The position numbers and the translations under genes are program-made. 64,000 nucleotides of DNA from contig NW_020654422.1 in the NCBI RefSeq assembly GCF_003589595.1, positions 1,724,266 through 1,788,265 on the forward strand. The letters are read 5' to 3'. Origin of the DNA: Hyposmocoma kahamanoa. Its lineage: Eukaryota; Arthropoda; Insecta; Lepidoptera; Cosmopterigidae. The notes beneath the pieces are model-generated. The model saw nothing but the letters and a program-made list of their open reading frames with translations, did no database searches and was not told the DNA's origin. Positions within the stretch are counted from its first letter, which is position 1, and each line of letters starts with the position of its first letter. Shown one piece after another: positions 31,921 through 42,910 of the stretch.

Positions 31921-32871
31921 AAGTACGGAAAAATATTTTCTCGCTGTTGAGTCGCGTGAGGCAAGGTATCGACAGTATTCTAAGTGCAATAGCGGGAAGA
32001 TTTGACTGTCCAATCGCTAAATGATGTGTGCCAAGTAGCCGATATTCGCCCAAGCCCGAGTTGCCAACGTTAATTATTAAAAATCATGGAAGACAGAGTT
32101 CCTATTCCCCACATGTAAAAATACTCAAACCTCAAACGAGTTGTTTTGAAATTGTTCCTATTTTTCACATAGGTACAACTTCATTCCCCACAAAATCCCC
32201 CATTAAGTTTACAATTCCCCAGGCATTTTATTAAGTAGCCTAAAATCGCCAAATCGCTGATCGCTTTTTTTGTCGTCGCAGAACCCCTCGAAATAGCCTA
32301 AATGGCGAAGCATCGCTTAATCTGGTATCACTGACGATGACTTCCATATTATGCGTTTCAGTTATCGTCGAAGAGGCCATGGTAACGAACATAGTGAAAG
32401 CGAAGCTAACTTTAGAAGGTTTTTTTTTTAACAAAAACTTGTAATTTATTATTTTACAAGTTTTTATTTCAATTGCGACAATCGAACGTGTTTCAACGCA
32501 TCCTTTTAATCGGGTCATATTGATTACAATGCAATACATATAATGTGGTTAATAAGAAAAGCATATTTTTCTGAAGCATCTGAAGCAGGCGAATAAATTC
32601 GTAGTCGTGGTGTAATAAGGCAATCTCTGTAAATTGACAACATTTCAAGAGAGTCTTTCTACACCACCAAGATTCTACACCAAAATAACCGGTAATTTAT
32701 TTATTATGTGAAATTTTTTAACTGCAATAATATATATTATTACAGTATAATTTTTTTCTGTTATTTTTTTCACATAATGAATATAACATCCTGCTGCGTT
32801 ACATTGCTATCGTCTACTAATACATTTATCTACTAATTAAATTTATATTGAATACCAGAATGTTTAATCAC
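31921..32871. other. Unassigned stretch
   Basis: No named feature. The minus-strand open frame 32240-32539 (99 codons) shows no motif I recognise. Confidence 0.35.
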
Positions 32872-32968
32872 CATGATATTCAATTATTTTTTCGTGAAAT
32901 TACTCCATTACTTTGTGATAATTATTACTACAAAGACCAAACAGTTAGAAAAAATCCTTCGATGCGAT
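32872..32968 (-). repeat. SINE-B copy 7, tail fragment
   Basis: ATGATATTCAATTATTTTTT, GTGAAATTACTCCATTAC and AGTTAGAAAAAATCCTTCGAT. It is cut before the tRNA-like part. Confidence 0.65.
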
Positions 32969-33035
32969 ATTTAGCGCCTTATCGTCGTCCGCACTTAGGC
33001 GATTTAACTTTCCTCATTAAATAACTTTTTTATTT

Positions 33036-33345
33036 TTTATAATAATAAGTGACGGGGCGAACAAGTCGTGTGCCTGGTGATAAGCGGCGCGCCTGTCTCT
33101 AACAGTTGCAGGGCCACTCAGAGCTTTAAATCACAAAGATCTGAGGAGTACTGCCACTGCGCCCTGACACCCTGAGACATAAGTTGACAAGTCCTATGTG
33201 CCTGTAATTTCACCAACACCCTTCGAAATCGGAACGCAGCAATTTTCACATCATTGCTTGGCGGCAGAAATAGGTTAAGATGACACTACTCCTACTACTT
33301 CGTACTTCTCTGGACGAATTCTTTCACAAGGAGCTCTACTGCTAC
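33036..33345 (-). repeat. SINE-A copy 16, full length
   Basis: Runs from the tail TTTTTTATAATAATAAGTGAC to GGAGCTCTACTGCTAC. It includes every block of the family and a short local repeat (CTACTACTTCGTACTTC) in the 5' block. Confidence 0.9.
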
Positions 33346-33769
33346 AATATTAATAATATAACTAAAACTATGTAATGGAATATGCCCAGATACTTATAAT
33401 GTTTCATATAGTTCTTATTATGTATGACGTGATCACCATTTAAACTGATTAAAATTAAATTTAAAGAACACGATAGTCCATTGTATCATAAAACAATCCT
33501 GTACTTAATAAATTAATTCGAAGAGAACACATTACACAAACATCCGAGATGCAATTATGGTTCCTCAAATAAGCAATATACATGTATATATTGTACCCAA
33601 GCGAACGAATTGAAATTTCAAGGCATCTTGTTGAAAGATGCATGGTTGCCAGAAGTGCTATCGACACTGCCAAGGCAGAGTGCTATAAAATGCATTAAAC
33701 ATATATCTCGGACAAAATGGGGTGTGCTGTTGGAACGGACATCTCAGTCGTTCGGAAATAAAGAAAATA
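33346..33769. other. Unassigned stretch
   Basis: Nothing recognised. Confidence 0.35.
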
Positions 33770-33950
33770 TCTACATACTCTCTCCTTGCTGTTATTTAAT
33801 TTTAAGTATCTGGCTCTTAACGAGTTCTTAGGTTTTCGCGATTGTTACACATAGGAAATGAAACCATTTTTATATACATTTATAAGTTTGTTTGAAAAAA
33901 CAAATATACGCGATTTATATCCGGAAAAATACTTTCTTTTCCTATATCTG
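33770..33950 (+). repeat. Repeat family E, copy 4
   Basis: TCCTTGCTGTTATTTAATTT, TAGGTTTTCGCGATTGTTAC, GGAAATGAAACCATTTTTAT, then inverted pieces AAACAAATATACGCGATTTA and CCGGAAAAATAC, so part of it folds back. Confidence 0.5.
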
Positions 33951-34019
33951 GCTCTTCTCAATTTAGTAATAGCTATGACTATGACTATTATCTATGACTA
34001 TTATTTAAGATTTTATATA

Positions 34020-34268
34020 CTATTCTATTTCATAGATTTGTCACAAATGGCGCTGCGGCAAAAAAGCCGATATAAACAAAGATCGGTAATCAACACATAG
34101 AAAAATTAAGTAAGATAAGTAAGGTCTGTTGGTTCGTTCAGCGGATTCATTGGCAGAACATCTGACACGGATTGCCCAAGGGTGCTGGTTCGAATCGAGC
34201 CGGATCAAATGAATTGTTTTTAGTGATTCGATTTTTGTTATAATAATAAACTAAAATAATCGAATATC
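34020..34268 (+). repeat. SINE-B copy 8, diverged
   Basis: CACAAATGGCGCTGCGGC, ACACATAGAAAAATTAAG and GGTTCGTTCAGCGGATTC lead to the B-box-like GCTGGTTCGAATCGAGCCGG, then the tail TTGTTATAATAATAAAC. It is more decayed than 34602. Confidence 0.65.
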
Positions 34269-34340
34269 ATGGTAGTAAAGCATTGTAACATCCAATAGAC
34301 TTAAAATTTGTAATAATACGAGTTATATGTTTCGGTGCAA

Positions 34341-34401
34341 ACACACGCGCGCACGCACGCACGCACGCACGCACGCCCGCACGCACGCACGCACACACAC
34401 G

Positions 34402-34441
<40 letters not shown>
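34341..34441. repeat. (CGCA)n/(CA)n compound microsatellite
   Basis: About 100 bp of CGCACGCA units passing into CACACACA, with one CCCGCA interruption. It lies between two SINE-B copies. Length is probably variable between individuals. Confidence 0.97.
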
Positions 34442-34483
34442 GTAGTATGGAGATCTGCTGGTGAAACTACGAAACTACAGACA

Positions 34484-34572
34484 TATGTTTTTTTTCTGAG
34501 TGTTCTTCACTGTGATAATTATAACAAACTAGTGGAGTAATTTCATAAAAAATAATTGAATATCAATTCAAT
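34484..34572 (+). repeat. SINE-B copy 9, tail only
   Basis: TTTTTTTCTGAGTGTTCTTC and GTGGAGTAATTTCATAAAAA with ATTGAATATCAATTCAAT. It immediately precedes the full copy at 34602. Confidence 0.75.
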
Positions 34573-34601
34573 AAAAAATTCTAATCCAGTGTAATAAATA
34601 C

Positions 34602-34920
34602 TCGCCAGTACTGGTAGCTGTAAAGGTACTAAATGGGTGATAAATCTTTCATAGATTTCTCATAGATGGCGCTACGACTGAAAAGTCGTTGAAAAACCAC
34701 ATTCAAAGACACGACGCAAGCACATAGAAAAATCGTGAGGTCCGCTGGTTCATTCCGTGGCTTAGTTGGTATAACGTCTGGTACGGTAAGCTAGAAGATG
34801 TCGGTTCGAATCCGGCCGGATCGAAGGAATTTTTTCTGAGTGTTCGATCTTTGTATTAATAATTATAACAAACTAGTCATTTCACAAAAAATAATTGAAT
34901 ATCAATTCAATAAAAAATTA
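34602..34920 (+). repeat. SINE-B copy 10, full length reference
   Basis: The order is GCCAGTACTGGTAGCTGTAA, ATAGATGGCGCTACGACTG, CACATAGAAAAATCGTGAGG, then A box TGGCTTAGTTGGTATAACG (about 34759), B box GGTTCGAATCCGGCCGG (about 34803) and tail GAATATCAATTCAATAAAAA. The tRNA-like promoter is thus about 155 bp from the left end. It may be a composite in which a tRNA-headed SINE captured an upstream leader. Confidence 0.85.
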
Positions 34921-34924
34921 AAAT

Positions 34925-35110
34925 ACAGACATATGGAAGTTATCAACTTTAAGTTTCAGGGTGACGGGTGCATTAGCAATGCTCATTAGATCTTTGCGAA
35001 TTAATGCGAATTGCGAATTGTGAGTGGCACTGTAACTGTTGTGGATCGGCGTGTCGCTTACCACCAGGGGCACGACTTGTTCGTCACGTCACTTGACATC
35101 ATAAAGAAAA
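34925..35110 (+). repeat. SINE-A copy 17, 5'-truncated
   Basis: Begins ACAGACATATGGAAGTTATC and ends CTTGACATCATAAAGAAAAAC. It has a small local duplication (GCGAATTAATGCGAATTGCGAATT). It abuts SINE-B copy 10. Confidence 0.8.
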
Positions 35111-36296
35111 ACAGAACACACACATGCTAATGCACAAACACACATTTGCATATTAATTGATATAACTAAGAGTATGAAATTTTTCAGTAAACTTGTTTTT
35201 CCGATAACTACAATTTTATTTTCGATACTTTTCTATTATACTTAAGAAGTTTATTTCTGTACTACTACTTTTATTTTATACCTATTAAGTATTAGTTACA
35301 GAGGAGCCAGACCTCCAGGTGCAAGTTTTCATAGTTAAAACGACATCTCCGTATATAATTTTGTTTATATTTGAGACGAATTAAAAAGTTTTTATTTGTT
35401 CAGAGCTTCCGAGTTAGGACCCCACAGGCCAATTCATCTCTAACCGAACAACAGCACCAAAATACTTTGTTGCACCAATTTCGCCGCAGCATAGGTTTTC
35501 TAACCGTTTTCTATACGATCTGAATATTATTTTATAGTCTTGTTTTACAAGTTTGTTGTTAAACAAGTTTTGTTAATACAACTCATTTTGTCCTGCGAGT
35601 AAAGCCTTCTTCGGTTTTATTTTATTAGAACCACCTATCGAGCTACACCATAAAACATTATTGTCTATAGATATGATAATGTAGATTTATAAAAGTGTTC
35701 GCTTTCTTTTTAAGCCAGGAATACGGCTTACTCATAAGCTGATGAAAGATTTTTCTCATCCAATTAATTTACCCACCGCTTTCTTATTGAAAGTTCCAAA
35801 GACCTCAAAATTTTAACTCTCAAAGCGTCGCAGTCGTATTCGGCTGCAAACTGCAGCCGCTATTGCAGTGTCACTCGAGCCAATTGAGACGCAGGTCTAA
35901 TGGCAGCATTAGCCTCGCGACACTCCGTGGAAACATCTCTACAGAAAATTACATTTCATTCCCGACACGAGCCGCCACTTTGCTTTCTTGAGTAGACATA
36001 GCTGGAAAAATTGTATTTGCAATTGCATACATTTTTTGCATTTATAAAAAGGCCGGCAACTCTGGACTGAGCACAGCTAGTTTATCAGAATGCAAATAGC
36101 TTATTTCCGCTGAGTCCCAAAAGTTATAGAACATTTATCCTTTTGGGTTATATATTAATTCATAGTCACGAACTGAAACACATGTCTCTTTCCCTGTTCA
36201 ACCTCATAATCTAGCCTCCTTGTAAACTTTTAAAGCCTTGAAATGGCCTTGAATATTGTTGTTGGTTAATCTGCTTTATGATATTTCGTACATAAA
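35111..36296. other. Unassigned stretch, partly less repetitive
   Basis: About 1.2 kb. 35820-35950 is less AT-rich (GTCGCAGTCGTATTCGGCTG, CTGCAGCCGCTATTGCAG) and could be unique host DNA. No open frame of note. Confidence 0.35.
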
Positions 36297-36616
36297 CATT
36301 TACTTACAAATAAATGGACGACGGGTCTAATACAAAAACCACGAAAAAAATGTCCCAAGTCAACCTATTTAAACGTAGTGACATGTAAAGGAATATGAAA
36401 AAGCTAAACGTTGAATTTAAATTGTAATGTCATCGCAGTACTGTCTAAGTTTGCTTGCTTCGCTGTCAGTCGAACAAACGAAGACTAAAGCGTGAATGAC
36501 GCTCTGTATACGATTTTAACGCCCTATAAGTTCGGACACTTTTTAGCGCGGACCCGACGTCCATATAATTGTAAGTATTGACTTACAATTATATGGACGT
36601 CGGGTCGGTACATTGG
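36297..36616 (-). mobile_element. hAT-like MITE family 2, copy 2, with folded-back end
   Basis: The left end CATTTACTTACAAATAAATG matches the right end of copy 1 inverted. TACATAAA occurs on both sides (36289-36296 and 36617-36624), a perfect 8-bp duplication. Interior words GACGCTCTGTATACGATTTT and GCGCGGACCCGACGTCC are shared with 20992-21219. The right end is replaced by a hairpin at 36551-36606. Confidence 0.8.
36551..36606. repeat. Perfect hairpin, 26-bp stem, in MITE end
   Basis: Arms 36551-36576 (GACCCGACGTCCATATAATT GTAAGT) and 36581-36606 are exact reverse complements around the 4-nt loop ATTG. Copy 1 has only one arm here. Confidence 0.93.
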
Positions 36617-36775
36617 TACATAAATAATAAATCAGCTACCTGCTTTTCGTAAGATTGGCTGACTGTGATGGAGAACGACTCAGTTCATTCGAATAGGGAA
36701 ATGACTTAATTAGAGTTCAAATATTGCCTCATTATAGACAAATATTTCATGTCCGTGGCATAATAAAGTCACCTG

Positions 36776-37150
36776 TGATCTTCTTCTTCTTCCTGTCCTT
36801 CTCTTACGTCAGGTGGGGTCGGCACAACATGTGTTTTTTCCATTCTCCCCTAGCAGCTATTTCCATACTCACACCTTTCTAATCCATGTCATTTTTCATA
36901 CAATCCATCCATATTTTCTTTGGCCTTCCTCTCCCGCTATATCCCTCATTCATACCTAACACTATTCTCGTCACATTACATTCTTTCCTCCGTATGACAT
37001 GTCCGTACCACGCTTACCTATTACTCCTCATCTTGTCCTTCTCTGGCGCCACTTTCAAACTTTTCCTGATTACTCATTCCTTATCTTATCCTTTCTCGTC
37101 ACTCCACACGTCATCAAAAAAGTTTTTAGCACACATAAAACAAATTATGT
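36776..37150 (-). pseudogene. LINE ORF2 C-terminal relic (GRGRPKKRWMDC type)
   Basis: The minus strand reads SRHVMRRKECNVTRIVLGMN, then EGYSGRGRPKKIWMDCMKND, stop, KGVSMEIAARGEWKKHMLC and RPHLT. It closely follows the LINE C-terminal pattern 'GHVMRR.E.HVTRRVL.M...G.RGRGRPKKRWMDCV.DDM...GV...RREWKKKTCCADP'. One internal stop. The part above about 37030 continues as a degenerate reading. There is no palm domain. Confidence 0.75.
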
Positions 37151-37194
37151 ATTTGTGAAATTTTACAACGTTCCTATTTAAGCATAAAAAAAAA

Positions 37195-37395
37195 GTCATA
37201 TCCTAGTGTGGAGCTGCACCCAAAGATGTAACATCGGGAGTCCCATCGGTGTATGGAGACACTCCTCCGTTGGTGCTACCACTAATTATAGTATAGAAGT
37301 CATCCGCGTGCGCCTCCGCAAACATGCTCAAAGCACTGCAACGCCACGGCAGCCCCTATAGAACCCTGAATGCATTGTTATACTCACAGAAGAAT
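37195..37395 (-). pseudogene. LINE ORF2 C-terminal relic (YNNAFRVL type), copy 2
   Basis: The minus strand reads EYNNAFRVL, stop, GLPWRCSALSMFAEAHADDF then YTI, the same segment as 26074-26180. A TAG replaces a Leu-like codon. It probably belongs to the LINE family that also left the palm relic at 38170-38425. Confidence 0.75.
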
Positions 37396-38169
37396 AAATA
37401 CAGTAGAAGTGGTTAGCGTCTGACGCGTGCCAACTATAGGTCTCGAAAGACCTATCTGAGCTCAGTCCGCCATTTTCGCTTTGTATGGTATGGTTGTGTC
37501 ATTCTGTCGTGCAAATTCTCTAAAATTCTAGTTGCCTTATTGTGCTGTTTTGGAGTGCAAAAATTATAGCCGCACCAAAAATATTACAAGTGGTGGCATT
37601 TAATGTTATCGGAAGGTCTTATTTTAATAAATTTTCAATTTTTTATTTATCGTATTATTTTTTGTTACGAGAAACGAACGTAAAGCTTATACCCCTCCAA
37701 TATGGTCGTTTTTTTTTTGGAGAACTAAATTAATAACTCCAATTTGTCGTCGTTCAGCAATTAAGCGCTAGATGGCAGTACATTCATTGAAATTTCAATA
37801 GAATATCAAAACGTCGTAACTTGCAATAATAGGTATTGATGGTATTGAACTTTCAACGATTTGCCAACAGGGTAAAGTTTAAATTAAATTAAAAATCCAG
37901 GATTTGTTATTTCTTTTTAAATTTGGAACTACGATTAATCAATATCAAAATTTTGTAGTGTTTCAAATTAAGAATGTGTGAGTTGTGACGACATCGGTTC
38001 TCATAGTACACGAGGGTTATGGCATTCCATTGTTTTTTTCTTCCGTGGTTATACAGTACCAGCAGGTCACTGTATGCACTCACTGCAAAAGTGACTCAAA
38101 GGCTGCTGGTGTAGAATGATTTTGTACACCTTTTACTTTACACCGTTTGACATATTACAGCGGACAGCG
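37396..38169. other. Unassigned stretch
   Basis: No recognised feature. Confidence 0.35.
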
Positions 38170-38425
38170 AGCAACATCTACTAACTCTAAGTTCAGGTTG
38201 TCTTTTAAATCTTTAGTGATTCCTGTGGCCCAAGTATTTAAATTTAGCCACCCGACACAAAGGTCTTTGAGCGAAATTTCCGGAACATCAGAGTAGGTTT
38301 TAGCATTCGATTTAAAAATCATCAACTCACTTTTCTTGGCATTATCCTTCCTTCCTTATATAAGCTTCCTAAGAGCACCATCTGATGGGCTCAACAGCAC
38401 CATGTCATCTGTATCAATATAACAT
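38170..38425 (-). pseudogene. LINE reverse-transcriptase palm relic (DDMVLLSPS)
   Basis: The minus strand reads YIDTDDMVLLSPSDGALRKL then I, stop, GRKDNAKKSELMIFKSNAKT, VPEISLKDLCVGWLNLNTWA and TGITKDLKDNLNLELVDVAR. The expected YADDMVLL catalytic box is altered to DTDDMVLL, so Tyr and Ala of the box are lost although both aspartates remain. The following segment matches the family pattern 'KSE.mvF...V..i.L.g..l..v..fKYLGh.iT.dLkDd.Di.re'. One stop, then decay. Confidence 0.7.
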
Positions 38426-38559
38426 CCGACATTGGTGCTTTAAATCTCTGTCTTGAAAAGTTATCATTTGGCAGATGTGGCCATGTTATATTTAGGGGAA
38501 TATGTGAAGGTACATTACATGATTTAATTTAGCCCGGTCCTCCCCGTCAGCGGTATACC

Positions 38560-38720
38560 AGCGAGATGAAGGATTTCTCTGTTAGCAGACTCCATCAATA
38601 TGCACAAAGCGTTTTGCTTCCGCGCTCATTGTGCGTATAGTTAGGAAGAAGAACATTTTGCCGTACTAAAACAATATAAACCGGATGTTTTAAGGTCAGT
38701 GTGAGCAGGTACCTTTTAGA
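38560..38720 (+). pseudogene. L2/CR1-like LINE C-terminal relic, copy 3
   Basis: TGTTTTAAGGTCAGTGTGAG encodes CFKVSVSRYLLDE, equivalent to the 'lFKatVNRhl' end seen at 19420. Upstream AAAGCGTTTTGCTTCCGCG matches 15950-15963. Heavily decayed. Confidence 0.45.
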
Positions 38721-40009
38721 CGAGTCTGCATCTTCATTCCCATATTCACTTACCTACTATATCTTGAGATTGTGGGCAATCATAATTCCATTTAACAAGA
38801 AAAGGCTGTTCTTAGACGTGACTGGAAATTGGGCCCTTGGTTTAATAACGCCAAAAGTGATCAAATGTCAAAAGTGTTTTTATCGCTCGGAAGTCATAAA
38901 CATAATAAAACTTCTGCCTTCATCTATCCCTCATCCTGTTTCCCTCAAGTGCATTTTGTCCTCTGACCCAAAAGTGCATCACATTCTCTGTAAATTGTAA
39001 ATATTGTTGGTGTATTAACACCATATTTATATATAATATATGCTTCATTTTTAACAATTTGTGTTGTCTAATTTGTGCCGTGTCCTTTGTTCTAAGAATC
39101 AATTTGTGCAAAATTCTCCTCGATGCTCCCTCTGAGTCACCGAACAAATTTTCTGTTTACACTTCCATGATGTTTGTGAAACAAGTTTAAAACAGATACT
39201 GGCAGATTTCAGACAATCAGCATTCATTAAGAATATATACAGAGTGTTTTTTTTAATGGGACAGTATGGAGAATCCGAAACCATAGAAGATACAACGAAA
39301 CAGAACCATGAACTAAAACAACAGTCTTTTTTGCGAAGTAAATTTTGGGATAGTAAATTTTTTGGTCCAGCGTGAGATGCCCATTTTTAGTGCTGATCGA
39401 CTCAGTTTCATGAAGGGATCATTTCACTGTATGGGACGAAATAATCGGAACAGCAGAACGAACTATATCACCAGCAACTGTACTGCTACATGTGTTTTAT
39501 ATGGTGTATTATCGATGTACTGTTAGGTTTCCTGAGTGGTGAATATAAGAAAAGGATCGTGTACTGCCTTTTGTTCAGCCAATGATACATCGCACCCTTG
39601 AAGTAATAAGGCCATATCTGCAAAATTACAACTTTTCAGGAGTGAGTTTTAAAGATTCAGCGAACGATTCAACTAAATTTAGTTGATAACTTTATGATGC
39701 TTAAATAGTCGAGTTATAAAATTTCACATAATATACATAATTTGTTTTCATGTACGTCGTGCGGAAAGTTTCCTTTCTTGTACCCCCTTGAAGTGGCGTA
39801 GCGTCGATTTCTGCCGTCCGGGGCGTCTTAAATTTCCTGCCCCCTCTATTTTCGTGATTACAAAAGTAGTTCGGTCGATTGGGTCTTTATGTTGTGCCTT
39901 TCTCAATAAGTGGAATTATTTTTTTAATTTTAAGCAAATTAATTAATTTCGATTAGTTAGGGTTCGGCCGCGTTCGCCGCTGCTTCCATAGATGATTTAC
40001 AATGTTCTT
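38721..40009. other. Unassigned stretch
   Basis: About 1.3 kb. 39230-39500 has the look of an old element but no reading I can name. 39585-39640 has a segment related to 61130. Confidence 0.35.
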
Positions 40010-40456
40010 AGTAGCAGTCGAGCTTCTTGTGAAAGAGTTGTTCGTCCAGGGTAGACTGCCCACGTCGTGGTGCAACCGGCGAGAGGTAAACCCGAGGGGG
40101 TTTTAGTGGGGTAGGCCCCCAGTCTGAAGGGAGAGACCCCACATAACCTCTAAGTTTCCCTGGACTCAGGGGTATGTATAAAGATTGCCCCCCGTAAACA
40201 AAAGGTGGTATTGCCTTACCTATTACTGCCGCAAAACATGTCAGCATTGCTGCGTTCCGGTTTTGAAGGGTAAGAGTGCTGGTGAAATTACAGGCACATG
40301 AGACTTGTCAACTTATGTCTCAGGGTGGCAGGCGCAGTGGCAGTGCTCCTCAGAACGTTGTGATTTAAAGCTCTGAGTGGCACTGCAACTGTTATGGACA
40401 GGCGTGTAGCTTACCATCAGGCGCACGATTTGCTCGTCCCATCACTTGATATGATC
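40010..40456 (+). repeat. SINE-A copy 18, interrupted by element D
   Basis: The 5' part AGTAGCAGTCGAGCTTCTTG runs to 40060, and the rest resumes at 40204 and ends CACTTGATATGATC. It lacks an A-tail. The interruption shows that SINE-A was there before element D. Confidence 0.9.
40061..40203 (+). mobile_element. Poly(A) element D, copy 3, nested in SINE-A
   Basis: CACGTCGTGGTGCAACCGGC to GCCCCCCGTAAACAAAA. It lacks about 30 bp after GTGGTG compared with copies 1 and 2. The flanks GGGTAGACTGCC and GGTGGTATTGCC look like a decayed target duplication. Confidence 0.8.
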
Positions 40457-40863
40457 TAATATATATTATATATCAAGTTCAAGTTATAATATACATTATA
40501 TCAATAATTTTCTTTATTCTTATTCCTATTTAAATTTGTTCATTAACTTTGGCAACTTCGCTACAAAATTTGCCGGACATAATATTAGCGCCTTCGACAC
40601 TGTAAATTCATGTTCAGTGATCTGAGTAGGTACTACTTCGGGTTAATGACCTCTAACGTTATGTTTAATATGGATACGACTCTGGGATTTTAACAAGGTT
40701 GCCAGACTCCTTTAAGTGAATTTAAAGTGAAGTGTATGTACAGTTTGTTTTTATAATATGTATATAATACTTATACTAGTAACAGTCAGTAAATAAAGTT
40801 GTCAGTCACGTATAGTTTCTCTCTTGTATGTATATATTTTTTCATTTCAATTAATTTCATATT
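40457..40863. other. Unassigned AT-rich stretch
   Basis: Short palindromic TATATATTATATATCAAG at 40458-40475. Nothing else named. Confidence 0.35.
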
Positions 40864-40966
40864 AGGAAATGAAACTATTTTTCCGGATTTAAATCGCGTA
40901 TATTTGTTTTTTCAAACAAACCGACGTTTTTGACGATTTAAATCCGGAAAAATAGTTTCATTTCCT
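40864..40966. repeat. Perfect inverted repeat, 33-bp arms, in repeat E
   Basis: Arms 40864-40896 (AGGAAATGAAACTATTTTTC to TTTAAATCG) and 40934-40966 are exact reverse complements around a 37-bp loop. The arm is the repeat-E sequence seen singly at 2080. Confidence 0.92.
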
Positions 40967-41937
40967 ATGTATAACAATCGCGAAAACCTAAGAACTTAAT
41001 TTCATATTGTTTAGATACGTAAATCACTACGTACTGACCTAATGATATTTTTATTCTAAACGAATTTAATTACAATCGATATAATAAGCAGACCTTTAAG
41101 GCCAAGACTGCATGATGTATAATGTGCACGATAATTGTATATGTGTACTAAATATGTTTGTTCATATTTATTATTTTATACAGCATTCTGACCTGATAAG
41201 CTGAAAAGGGCTATCTCAATCGGAGTAAGTTTCGAGAAAATCGACTATTTGTAAATTGTATTTTCGCACATTCAAAAATAAATCTTTTTGAAGATGTTAA
41301 AACTTATTTATACGTATTTTTGACTGATCGATTTATTGACATACTGGCATTGTCCATAGATTGTACCATTATACCTATTTTGTGAGATACCGCTATTTTG
41401 TTTATAAAGAAAGGTTTCAAAAATTGAGATATAAAAATACTTCGTAGTGGTTTTTTAAATGTTTTAAGTTAGCGTTGTTTCTAATATACCATTAAACGCG
41501 AAATTATTATAGGATGATATACAAAAACTAAAATGGCGTATCTCAGAGATAACGCCTTTCGGCTTAGCAGGGCAGTATTGCTTTTGGTATTTTGTTATTC
41601 TTTTTTTAAGTGTAACAGCAACCTATTGTTTTTTTTTCTCTTACTGTTAGAAAATGGCGTTAAGTCTGCCATTTGTTCTTTATTGTATTGTGCAATAATG
41701 TTATCTTTCGTCGTAATTCCGAGTCTTTATGTTTTCTTTTTCTCTTACCCATGTTTTCATACGTAATACGATATTTTATAACTATCCTTAATAATAATAA
41801 TCCCAGTACACAACACAGAAAATAATTTTAATTTAAAACAATGTTGTGACGCCCGCACAAAAGAAGAGAATGAAACGTCAAGTCGGGAGACCTGGGATGA
41901 TAGCGGGGAGGGGTACACATAGATAGGATTTTATTTA
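40967..41937. other. Unassigned stretch
   Basis: About 970 bp without recognised features. Confidence 0.35.
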
Positions 41938-42005
41938 TTTTTAACTGACTTCAAAAAAAGGAGGCGGTTCGAATTCGATTGTATGTTTTTTTTTGTATGT
42001 TTGCC
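41938..42005 (+). repeat. 'ACCGACTTC' repeat, 5' fragment
   Basis: TAACTGACTTCAAAAAAAGG then AGGCGGTTCGAATTCGATTG. It is cut after TTTTTTTTTGTATGTTTG. Confidence 0.55.
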
Positions 42006-42910
42006 GTGTATTTAGAGATTATATTAAATTAATAAACAATAATAGTCTTAAGTAATTCATAAATCCCTGGAATTAATTTGGAGCAAATAACAAATCGTCG
42101 CCTTGCTTTCTCAAACAATGTATCTTAAAGCGCAAAGTTACTAAAATGCATAAAATGGATGGTATACATCCAAATTTTGCAATCTGATTTAACATTACAT
42201 TTCCTTCATATTGGCTTTCTTTCACACACTGGCTATTACCTATTCTTAAAGTAACGCACCCAAATTAACATCCTTGATACGAAATTTAAAATGAATAGAA
42301 AGTTTTGCCATCTTCTAAATCATTCACTCTTCACTCATCACTCTTTATAAGATACGAGTTTGAGAAAGCAAGGCAACGAAATGGCCGGTCGGTTTTTCGT
42401 TGAAAATTCCGTACAAAACCATATTTTCCCAGTAGGTCTTGCGAAGTACAGAAGCAACACATTCCTGGAATAATTGGCACCCGACTAGATTTTTCAACAA
42501 CTGCCGCAGTATGATCATAATTCCATAGGTATTGCACTTACATTTACAATAGCGAATTTGATGAGAACTTATAGTTATCGAAACTCTCATCATATACATC
42601 ATTGCTTTTTGAAAATTGATTTCTCTTATGATGTCAGCTGGTTACCAACAACAAACTCTAGATTGGAACAAAGCGACTTTTATGAAGTATATATAGTACA
42701 ATACATTGAAATCGGCAAAAACCAAAGACATATTGACCACCATAACGACCTTAAAAAGATTCCATAAAAATTAACCAATTCGGAAGTCTGTTTACGTAAT
42801 CGGAACACCAGTATACAATATGATACCAAACGATAACAAGAATGTAGCATCACCATTTAACTTTAAGATTAAGTTGAGTGAGAGTGACTTTTAGAAAAAC
42901 AATTTTATCA
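42006..42910. other. Unassigned stretch
   Basis: No coding or repeat signature recognised. The open frames here lack motifs. Confidence 0.35.

Noticed and set aside
32240..32539. 99-codon minus-strand ORF
   Set aside because: No recognisable motif, start context or codon signal. Kept only as unassigned.
34341..34441. CRISPR-like array
   Set aside because: Simple tandem microsatellite with no spacers. Nothing else in the window has a repeat-spacer layout.
34755..34822. Possible tRNA gene
   Set aside because: Identical arrangement in at least three SINE-B copies with a shared leader and tail.
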